From: Alteromonadaceae bacterium UBA2620
GTDB lineage: Bacteria > Pseudomonadota > Gammaproteobacteria > Enterobacterales > Alteromonadaceae
NCBI GenBank assembly: GCA_002339125.1
Contig: DDJQ01000161.1
Location: 1,793 to 10,455 of the forward strand
Direction of reading: 5' to 3'
Length of the DNA stretch: 8,663 bases
The notes under the pieces are model-generated. The model worked only from the letters and a program-made list of their open reading frames with translations, made no database searches and was not told where the DNA came from. A program made the translations under genes and the position numbers. Positions 1 through 4,971 of the stretch are shown here, one piece after another (the stretch's first letter is position 1; every line of letters begins with the position of its first letter).

Positions 1-870
1 CAGAGCTACACCAGCCACAATTCGCCAGCTTGCAATTCGCATGTAAATAATGAACAGGCCGCCCAGCATAATTGCCAGCGCAGAAACTTCACCGGCTGAG
101 CCAGGAATGAAGCCCATAAATGCGTCCATCCATGCGTTGGTGTCGGCATAGTTTAATGAACCTGATGCACCTTCACTCAGTGACGTTGCACCTGAGTAAC
201 CGTCTGCAGCAACCCATACGCGGTCACCCGAGATTTGCGCCGGATACGCGAAGTACAGGAACGCACGACCAGACAGTGCCGGGTTAAGGAAGTTACGGCC
301 AGTACCACCAAAGATCTCTTTGGCGATAACCACACCGAATGTAATACCCAAAGCAACCTGCCATAGTGGAATTGTAGCTGGCAGCGTAAGTGCAAACAGT
401 ACTGAAGTTACAAAGAAGCCTTCGTTTACTTCGTGCTTTCGCACTGAGGCAAACAGCACTTCCCAGAAACCACCCACGGCAAACGTAACAGCATAAATAG
501 GCAGCCAGAAACAAGCACCGTAGAACATCAGACCAAGTGTGCCTGAATTAGTCAGGTCCCCGCCCAGCGCAGTAAATAAGCCCGCCTGCCAGGTGTCTGG
601 CAGCGTACCAGCGCCAGCAGCAATGGCTTCCTGCGCCTGGAAACCAATGTTGTACATACCAAAGAACATGGCTGGGAAAGTAGCCATCCACACCATGATC
701 ATGATGCGTTTCAGGTCGATACTGTCACGCACGTGCGTACCAGCTTTGTTTACATGACCTGGCGTGTAGAAAATAGTCGCGGCTGCTTCATACAGTGCAT
801 ACCATTTTTCGTACTTTCCACCGGGCTCGAAGTTAGGTTCGATTTTTTCTAAATACGCTTTTAAGCCCAT
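1..870 (-). CDS. nqrB: Na+-translocating NADH:quinone reductase subunit B (partial, C-terminus beyond left edge)
   Basis: NqrB is an integral inner-membrane subunit of the six-subunit Na+-NQR, which oxidises NADH, reduces ubiquinone and exports Na+. The visible 290 residues begin MGLKAYLEKIEPNFEPGGK, a typical NqrB N-terminus. The covalent FMN site is present as DGYSGAT, with Thr229 matching Thr236 of the Vibrio cholerae protein. Gly133 and Glu137, in AVGGFWEVLF, match Vibrio Gly140 and Glu144, positions tied to quinone-site inhibitor sensitivity. Several hydrophobic segments can be seen, for example about residues 57-75, 112-131, 152-185 and 261-278. Family members are usually about 400-415 residues, so roughly the last 110-125 lie outside the window. 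The start follows the nqrA stop by 3 bp, and a GAGGG ribosome site (878-882) lies inside the end of nqrA, so the two are probably co-transcribed and translationally coupled. Identification is firm. Confidence 0.97.
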   Translation of the reverse strand, partial: MGLKAYLEKIEPNFEPGGKYEKWYALYEAAATIFYTPGHVNKAGTHVRDSIDLKRIMIMVWMATFPAMFFGMYNIGFQAQEAIAAGAGTLPDTWQAGLFTALGGDLTNSGTLGLMFYGACFWLPIYAVTFAVGGFWEVLFASVRKHEVNEGFFVTSVLFALTLPATIPLWQVALGITFGVVIAKEIFGGTGRNFLNPALSGRAFLYFAYPAQISGDRVWVAADGYSGATSLSEGASGSLNYADTNAWMDAFMGFIPGSAGEVSALAIMLGGLFIIYMRIASWRIVAGVAL

Positions 871-873
871 GAA

Positions 874-2214
874 TTAACCCTCTTTCTCAATGGTGGTCAA
901 ACAATCGCGCAGAATGGAACCATAAGTGTATTTGCCGGGGCACACATAGGTACACAGCGCCAAATCTTCCTCGTCCAGTTCCAGACAGCCCAGTGTTTGA
1001 GCACTGTCAGTATCACCGGAAATTAAATCCCGTAATAATAACGTTGGCAGGATATCCAGAGGCATCACACGCTCGTAGTTACCAATTGGCACCATCGAAC
1101 GCTCTGAGCCATTGGTGGTAGTAGTCATGTCAAATTGCTTGCTACCACTGAAGTGACCGGTGTAAGCACGGGTTACTGAGTGTTTATCAGAACCAGGGGT
1201 TAACCAGCCAAACAGGACTTTCTCTTTACCTTCAAGTAACAAAGACACCTGTAAGTGGAAACGCCCTAAGAAGCCGTGTACGCCTTGTGCGGTGGTACCG
1301 TTCAGTACTGAACCAGACACCACGCGAACGTCACCGTCTTTCTTCTCGCTGGCAGTCAGTTCTGTCAGGTCGGCACCAACAACAGTACGTACCAGGCGAG
1401 GATTTTTTGCTGCCGGACCGCCAATTGCCACAACACGGCTGTTGTCCAGTTCACCGCTGGTCAGTGTTTTACCAATGGCAATAACGTCCTGGTAGTTTAC
1501 TGTCCATACGGTTTTCTTGGCGCCTACCGGATCCAGGTAATGTACGTGAGTACCAGCCAGACCAGCAGGATGCGGACCATCAAACTCAGCGGTTTCTGCT
1601 TTGCTGTCGCCAGCAGATACGTTTGCGCCGGCTTTCTTACAAAGATAAACCTTGCCGCCGGATAAGATGCTAAGCGCTTTTAAGCCGTTAGCGAAATCTT
1701 CCTGCCGCTCAGCGATAACTACCGCCGGATCAGCTGCTAACGGGTTAGTGTCCATCGCGTTAACGAAAATTGAGCTAGGGGTAGACCCCAGCGCCGGAGA
1801 CTTACTGAACGGGCGTGTACGAAGTGTCGTCCACAGACCAGTGTCTACCAGCACTTGCTCAAGTTTTTCACGCGCAGTTGACGTAATCTGGTCAGCAGCA
1901 ATGGCTTCGAAGGTTTCAGCTTCGTTACCTTCCTGCTTTACAACAACTGATTGTAAAACACGTTTAGCACCACGGTTTACTTCTACCACTTCACCCGCAA
2001 CCGGAGCAGTAAATTTAACGCCAGGATTCTTTTTATCTTCAAAAATCAACTGACCTTTCTTTACTTTATCTCCAACCTGCACGTGCATGGTAGGGCGCAT
2101 ACCCACATATTCTTCTCCCAGTATGGCAGCCCGAGACACAGACAGACCATCCTGGATCTGTTGCGTCGGAGCTCCCGATATAGGGAGGTCGAGACCTTTT
2201 TTGATTTTTATCAT
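874..2214 (-). CDS. nqrA: Na+-translocating NADH:quinone reductase subunit A
   Basis: NqrA is the peripheral cytoplasmic subunit of Na+-NQR. It sits on NqrB and has been linked to quinone binding, and it carries no covalent flavin. The product is 446 residues, the usual family length. Recognisable family blocks include MIKIKKGLDLPISG at the start, GEEYVGMRPTMHV (about 33-45), FEDKKNPGVKFTAPV, AKRVLQSVVV, LWTTLRTRPFSKSPALG, AMDTNPLAADP, FDGPHPAGLAGTH, TTTTNGSERSMVPIGNYE and LELDEEDLALCTYVCPGKY near the C-terminus. The frame stays open 51 codons further upstream, but the family N-terminus fixes the ATG at 2212-2214; an in-frame GTG four codons earlier (2226) cannot be excluded. No good Shine-Dalgarno sequence lies 5-10 bases before the ATG, which is odd for an abundant respiratory subunit. 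It is the first gene of the operon, followed 3 bp later by nqrB. Confidence 0.97.
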   Translation of the reverse strand: MIKIKKGLDLPISGAPTQQIQDGLSVSRAAILGEEYVGMRPTMHVQVGDKVKKGQLIFEDKKNPGVKFTAPVAGEVVEVNRGAKRVLQSVVVKQEGNEAETFEAIAADQITSTAREKLEQVLVDTGLWTTLRTRPFSKSPALGSTPSSIFVNAMDTNPLAADPAVVIAERQEDFANGLKALSILSGGKVYLCKKAGANVSAGDSKAETAEFDGPHPAGLAGTHVHYLDPVGAKKTVWTVNYQDVIAIGKTLTSGELDNSRVVAIGGPAAKNPRLVRTVVGADLTELTASEKKDGDVRVVSGSVLNGTTAQGVHGFLGRFHLQVSLLLEGKEKVLFGWLTPGSDKHSVTRAYTGHFSGSKQFDMTTTTNGSERSMVPIGNYERVMPLDILPTLLLRDLISGDTDSAQTLGCLELDEEDLALCTYVCPGKYTYGSILRDCLTTIEKEG

Positions 2215-2245
2215 ACGTAATCGCACTACTCTAATAGAAATACCC

Positions 2246-2297
2246 TTTTGAATTTGCTGCGCTCCGGCAAATCTGCCAACAGAGCCACAATTCAAAA
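2246..2297 (-). promoter_or_regulatory. 52-nt nqrA-proximal hairpin in the leader
   Basis: Three nested paired blocks can be read in the minus-strand RNA: UUUUGAAUU with AAUUCAAAA (9 perfect pairs, 2289-2297 with 2246-2254), GCUCU with GGAGC (5 pairs including one G-U, 2281-2285 with 2261-2265), and GGCA with UGCC (4 pairs, 2274-2277 with 2266-2269) closed by a GAUU loop. Internal loops of 3 and 6 bases, and a 3-base bulge, separate the blocks. The foot of the hairpin is 31 bases before the nqrA ATG. No U-run follows, so it is not a terminator. A role in translation or mRNA stability is inferred. Confidence 0.5.
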
Positions 2298-2413
2298 ACG
2301 TACTTCGTACAAACAGTAAAATTTGGTTGTTTAAAACCGTAACAAAGCTACAAAGCTTCGTTTCCACTTCGCAAAAATTGCAATCCAGCTGAATTGTTAT
2401 TGTTGTTAGAATG

Positions 2414-2465
2414 AGTCGTGGTTATTTAGTGCTAGGCGCTTGCTGCATCGCCTGTTGTCACGACC
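2414..2465 (-). promoter_or_regulatory. distal nested stem in the nqr leader
   Basis: In the minus-strand RNA, GGUCGUG (2465-2459) can pair with CACGACU (2420-2414), giving six Watson-Crick pairs and one G-U. This encloses a second stem AGGCG/CGCCU (2453-2449 with 2438-2434) around a 10-base loop. The single-stranded stretch on the 3' side of the inner stem is A/U-rich. The element lies about 200 bases upstream of nqrA. The pairing is seen directly; a function is inferred. Confidence 0.35.
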
Positions 2466-2506
2466 GGGTGCAGGATCCTGAACAAGGCCCCCCACTTAAT
2501 TTCGGA

Positions 2507-2515
2507 ATTTTAGCA
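2507..2515 (-). promoter_or_regulatory. candidate extended -10 promoter for nqrAB
   Basis: The minus strand reads TGCTAAAAT: TAAAAT is a 5/6 match to the sigma-70 -10 box and the preceding TGn is the extended -10 motif. No good -35 box is found 15-18 bases upstream, which extended -10 promoters can tolerate. Transcription would start near 2500, giving a leader of about 285 bases. No better nqr promoter was found in this gap, but the evidence is modest. Confidence 0.3.
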
Positions 2516-2543
2516 TCAACATAGCAACTTACGCTACGTTGAT
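2515..2543. repeat. 11-bp imperfect inverted repeat beside the nqr -10 box
   Basis: ATCAACATAGC (2515-2525) and GCTACGTTGAT (2533-2543) are inverted copies with a single mismatch and a 7-base spacer. The repeat abuts and partly overlaps the candidate extended -10 of nqrAB, covering the area where a -35 box would lie. This is the layout of an operator for a dimeric regulator. In minus-strand RNA the mismatch becomes a G-U pair, but a hairpin role is less likely because the repeat is mostly upstream of the proposed start. Confidence 0.4.
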
Positions 2544-2613
2544 TAGAGATAAACCGTAATTTTTATCCCAATTATCTGTACAACTAACCTACCACATTAG
2601 TCTTATATTTAAT

Positions 2614-2678
2614 CACAGGGGCCACGCTGTCTGGCTTGCAATGCCCGACGCACTGAATATTGTCGACATACCCCTGTG
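2614..2678. repeat. 65-bp GC-rich nested inverted-repeat element
   Basis: Perfect 8-bp inverted arms, CACAGGGG (2614-2621) and CCCCTGTG (2671-2678), enclose 49 bases. Within them, GTCTGGC (2629-2635) and GCCCGAC (2643-2649) form a second inverted pair with one mismatch around TTGCAAT. The element is clearly richer in G and C than the A/T-rich DNA on both sides. It lies between the fabV terminator and the nqr promoter. It could be a small RNA, a degenerate interspersed palindromic element or a regulator site. No flanking target duplication and no second copy were noticed in this window. Confidence 0.4.
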
Positions 2679-2707
2679 CACTAAAGTATTAACAAAATGC
2701 CATAATA

Positions 2708-2728
2708 AAGCCGTCATAAAGACGGCTT
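2708..2728 (-). terminator. probable fabV terminator hairpin
   Basis: An 8-bp perfect stem AAGCCGTC/GACGGCTT with a 5-base loop lies about 20 bases past the fabV stop codon. On the minus strand it is followed by TATTATGG, a weak U-tract, so it may be an inefficient terminator or a processing hairpin. Some readthrough from fabV towards nqrA is possible. Confidence 0.55.
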
Positions 2729-2748
2729 ATATTAAATATTGAGTGGTA

Positions 2749-3927
2749 TTACCAATTAACCATAGGATCGACATCGGCGTCGTAATCGACCCCTGACACG
2801 TCAAAGCCAAACAGTTTCAGAAACTCATGATGGTAACCAGCATAATCGCTCAGTTCGTGGAAGTTCTCCTGGGTTACCTGATCCCACAGCGCTTTAATTT
2901 TGGCCTGGGTCGCATCATTGGTTTCCTTACCGTCCATGCGGTAGCGGCTTTGCTCATCAAGGGTAGCACTGTCACCGTACAGGCACTGTGTATAAAGGCC
3001 TGCAATCTGTTCGATACAACCTTCATGCGTGCCTTCTTCTTTCATTACCTTGTAGATTAACGAAATATACAGCGGCATTACCGGAATCGCCGAGCTGGCC
3101 TGAGTCACCAATGCCTTAAGTGATGATACATGTGCATCAACCTGTAAATCAGCGTGGTCAGAATTAATTGCCGTGGCGGCACGGTCGAGATCTTCTTTGG
3201 CTTTACCAATTGTTGCCGAACCGTAAATTGGCCAGGTCAGTTCCTTACCAATGTAGGTATAAGCAGTAGTTTTACACCCTTGCGCAAGCACGCCTGCATC
3301 GGCCAGCGCATTAAGCCATAATTCCCAGTCTTCACCGCCCATTACCTTAACGGTATCGGCAATTTCTTGTTCGGTCGCCGGTTCCAGTGATACTTCGTGA
3401 ATTTTGTCTTTGTCGGTATCGTAAGTTTTAGTGGTATACGCCTGCCCAACCGGTTTCAGGGTAGACTTGTAAGTTTCACCGGTGGCCGGATCGGTGCGAC
3501 GAGGCGACGCAAGACTGTAAATCACCAAATCCACCTGACCGAGATCGGCCTTGATTTTGTCGATAACCTGCGCTTTTAATTCGTTCGAGAAAGCATCACC
3601 GTTAATGGTTTCGGCATACAGATTGGCAGCCTTCGCCTGCTCATGAAACGCTGCGGTGTTGTACCAGCCGGCAGTCGCCGTTTTACGCTCTGTAGGCGGC
3701 TTCTCAAAGCATACGCCCAGAGTGTCGGCACCATAACCGAACGCTGAAGTGATCCGCGACGCCAGGCCATAGCCGGTAGAGCAACCAATAACCAGTACCT
3801 TTTTAGGCCCGTCACCGAGCTCGCCAAGACCTTTAATATACTGAACCTGTTCTGCAACAACTGCAGCACAACCCTGTGGATGTGCATTTGTACAAATGAA
3901 GCCTCGAATTTTAGGCTTGATAACCAT
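2749..3927 (-). CDS. fabV: trans-2-enoyl-[acyl-carrier-protein] reductase, FabV type
   Basis: FabV reduces trans-2-enoyl-ACP with NADH in the last step of each fatty acid elongation cycle; it is a soluble cytoplasmic enzyme. The 392-residue product matches family length (about 400) and starts MVIKPKIRGFICTNAHP, typical of FabV. The nucleotide-binding loop GCSTGYG (48-54) has the G-x3-G-x-G pattern. Glu75, in GVCFEKP, matches the residue linked to NADH preference. The Y-x8-K catalytic pair of this family is Tyr235 and Lys244 in YGSATIGKAK, and the protein ends FDVSGVDYDADVDPMVNW. The reading frame is open 39 codons further upstream, but conservation fixes this ATG; AAGGA lies 10 bases before it. 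FabV enzymes are known to resist triclosan, so intrinsic tolerance is expected if this is the main enoyl reductase. It appears to be a single-gene unit with its own promoter and a terminator-like hairpin. Confidence 0.96.
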   Translation of the reverse strand: MVIKPKIRGFICTNAHPQGCAAVVAEQVQYIKGLGELGDGPKKVLVIGCSTGYGLASRITSAFGYGADTLGVCFEKPPTERKTATAGWYNTAAFHEQAKAANLYAETINGDAFSNELKAQVIDKIKADLGQVDLVIYSLASPRRTDPATGETYKSTLKPVGQAYTTKTYDTDKDKIHEVSLEPATEQEIADTVKVMGGEDWELWLNALADAGVLAQGCKTTAYTYIGKELTWPIYGSATIGKAKEDLDRAATAINSDHADLQVDAHVSSLKALVTQASSAIPVMPLYISLIYKVMKEEGTHEGCIEQIAGLYTQCLYGDSATLDEQSRYRMDGKETNDATQAKIKALWDQVTQENFHELSDYAGYHHEFLKLFGFDVSGVDYDADVDPMVNW

Positions 3928-3958
3928 AGTGACTCTATCCTTTCTTATTTTAGCCCGT

Positions 3959-3986
3959 ATTGTAAATGACCGGCGATTGATAACAA
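3959..3986 (-). promoter_or_regulatory. sigma-70 type promoter for fabV
   Basis: The minus strand carries TTGTTA (-35, 3981-3986) and TACAAT (-10, 3959-3964, 5/6 match) with a 16-base spacer. The start point would be near 3952, leaving a leader of about 25 bases that includes the AAGGA ribosome site. The promoter lies downstream of the fklB terminator, so fabV need not depend on fklB transcription. Confidence 0.5.
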
Positions 3987-4064
3987 CTCTGAACAGCTGG
4001 AGTAAGCCTAATGTTATTTTCGCCGATTGCAAACTACTCCTCAATGCCCTTAGCTAAAATAGCA

Positions 4065-4088
4065 AAAAGCCCGCAACCGCGGGCTTTT
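4065..4088 (-). terminator. rho-independent terminator of fklB
   Basis: A 7-bp perfect GC-rich stem AGCCCGC/GCGGGCT with a 4-base loop is extended by three A-T pairs. On the minus strand it is followed by a T-run (TTTTTGC). It begins about 20 bases after the fklB stop codon. The plus-strand side also has TTTT, so it could act in both directions, but no plus-strand gene ends here. Confidence 0.85.
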
Positions 4089-4107
4089 ATGAGCGGCAGC
4101 TAATTGC

Positions 4108-4728
4108 TTAGGCAATTACGTCGAGCAGCTCGATATCAAATACCAGCGTGCTGTAAGGTGCAATGGCGCCACCTGCGCCCTGCTCACCGTATGCCAGGTT
4201 GTGCGGAACATATAAACGCCACTTAGACCCGACCGGCATAATTTGCAGCGCTTCGGTCCAGCCTTTGATTACGCCACCTACCGGGAATTCTGCCGGCTGG
4301 CCACGGTCGTAAGAGCTGTCGAACACAGAGCCGTCGATCAACGTGCCGTGGTAATGAGCGCGAATAGTGCTCTCTGCAGTAGGTACTTCACCGTCGCCGG
4401 CACTCACTACTTCGTACTGCAGACCAGACTCAGTTACCTGAACTTCTTCACGCTTGGCGTTTTCAGCCAGGAATTTTTCGCCTTCTTCAATCGCAGCTTT
4501 GTGTTGCTCTGCTTTAGCTGCCTGCATACGCTCGTGGATTTCACCAAACGCGGCACGCAGAGCGTCGTTGTCAACCTGTGGAGCCTGACCAGTGAATGCG
4601 TCTTTTAACCCTGCTACAACAGAGTCCAGATCCAGTCCGTCAAATGGATTTGATTGTAATTGCTGACCCATTTGGAAACCAATTCCGTAACTAGCCTGGG
4701 TTTCTACTGTTTTAAATAAATCTGACAC
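4108..4728 (-). CDS. fklB: FKBP-type peptidyl-prolyl cis-trans isomerase, FklB (FKBP22)-like
   Basis: The enzyme catalyses cis-trans isomerisation of peptide bonds before proline and acts in protein folding. With the GTG at 4726-4728 as start the product is 206 residues, the length of E. coli FklB. AGGAG lies 5 bases upstream of that GTG, whereas the upstream extension of the frame has no family resemblance. Residues 1 to about 95 are the FKBP_N dimerisation region, largely helical (QASYGIGFQMGQQL, then a long charged helix). The FKBP domain follows: HYHGTLIDGSVFDSS (125-139), AEFPVGGVIKGW (146-157) and LAYGEQGAGG (178-187). Active-site positions Tyr126, Asp137, Phe148, Val153, Ile154, Trp157, Tyr180 and Phe197 are all present. 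No signal peptide is seen, so it is probably cytoplasmic, unlike the periplasmic relative FkpA. It is divergent from ppc and has its own promoter and terminator. Confidence 0.93.
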   Translation of the reverse strand: MSDLFKTVETQASYGIGFQMGQQLQSNPFDGLDLDSVVAGLKDAFTGQAPQVDNDALRAAFGEIHERMQAAKAEQHKAAIEEGEKFLAENAKREEVQVTESGLQYEVVSAGDGEVPTAESTIRAHYHGTLIDGSVFDSSYDRGQPAEFPVGGVIKGWTEALQIMPVGSKWRLYVPHNLAYGEQGAGGAIAPYSTLVFDIELLDVIA

Positions 4729-4746
4729 AGTGTCTCCTGAAATAAA

Positions 4747-4775
4747 ATTACACTTTTTGCGCAATTATTAATCAA
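4747..4775 (-). promoter_or_regulatory. sigma-70 type promoter for fklB
   Basis: The minus strand carries TTGATT (-35, 4770-4775) and TGTAAT (-10, 4747-4752, 5/6 match) with an ideal 17-base spacer. The start point would be near 4740, giving a very short leader of about 12 bases that just includes the AGGAG ribosome site. This supports the GTG start at 4728, because the ribosome site for any start upstream of it would not be transcribed. Confidence 0.55.
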
Positions 4776-4916
4776 AACCCGTAGTATTCTGAAAATTTTT
4801 ATTACGCTTCGATTTTTCGCTGGCGTAGTGTAACACACCCAGATAATCCGTGCCCGCGACATTGTTCCGACCGGTTTGAAGAGCCCGTTTCAAGGGGCTG
4901 TTAGATAAAAAGCTAT

Positions 4917-4945
4917 TAGACAATTTAACTAAGAGACAGTATGTT
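4917..4945 (+). promoter_or_regulatory. candidate promoter for ppc
   Basis: TAGACA (-35, 4917-4922, 5/6 match) and TATGTT (-10, 4940-4945, 4/6 match) are 17 bases apart. The start point would be near 4952, about 20 bases before the ppc ATG. Just upstream, overlapping inverted repeats TTGAA/TTCAA (4876-4893) and AGCCC/GGGCT (4882-4899) could bind a regulator, though they may be chance. No other promoter of similar quality was found in the gap. Confidence 0.45.
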
Positions 4946-4971
4946 GATAGCACTGTTTTTTGGAGGACGCC

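Larger units (their letters stand above)
2215..2506 (-). promoter_or_regulatory. long structured 5' leader region of the nqr operon
   Basis: Between the likely nqr promoter and the nqrA start lie about 290 bases with no gene I can support but with many inverted repeats readable in the minus-strand transcript. Besides the two main structures listed separately, there are short hairpins: AAGCT/AGCTT around a 4-base loop (2345-2358), GCAA/TTGC around 3 bases (2371-2381), GTAC/GTAC around TTC (2300-2310), and a 10-bp palindrome CAGGATCCTG (2471-2480). A long leader with dense pairing and a weak ribosome site suggests post-transcriptional control of nqrA. I recall a structured motif upstream of nqrA being described in Marinomonas, but I cannot tell from sequence alone whether this is related. 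Transcription from the proposed promoter is inference. Confidence 0.4.

Noticed and set aside
1652..2053. 133-codon plus-strand open frame opposite nqrA
   Set aside because: It is a shadow of nqrA: no family resemblance, and it lies entirely within a well-conserved gene on the other strand.
2215..2367. 51-codon upstream extension of nqrA
   Set aside because: Family members start at MIKIKKGLDL. The extension has no similarity and contains the strong 52-nt hairpin.
2406..2495. Minus-strand 29-residue frame starting with GTG in the nqr leader (possible leader peptide)
   Set aside because: It has a non-ATG start with no ribosome site and no run of one amino acid that would suggest attenuation. 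Not supported without conservation.
2411..2521. Plus-strand 36-37 codon frame starting ATG at 2411 with a CCIACC motif
   Set aside because: There is no ribosome site before the ATG, no family resemblance, and the DNA lies inside the structured leader on the opposite strand. The Cys-rich look may come from the GC-rich stem sequence.
3928..4044. 39-codon upstream extension of fabV
   Set aside because: FabV proteins begin at the conserved MxIKPKIRGF sequence, and the extension overlaps the best promoter for the gene.
4876..4899. Overlapping inverted repeats upstream of the ppc promoter as an attenuator
   Set aside because: They lie upstream of the proposed transcription start and have no U-run; only an operator role remains possible, with weak 5-bp arms.
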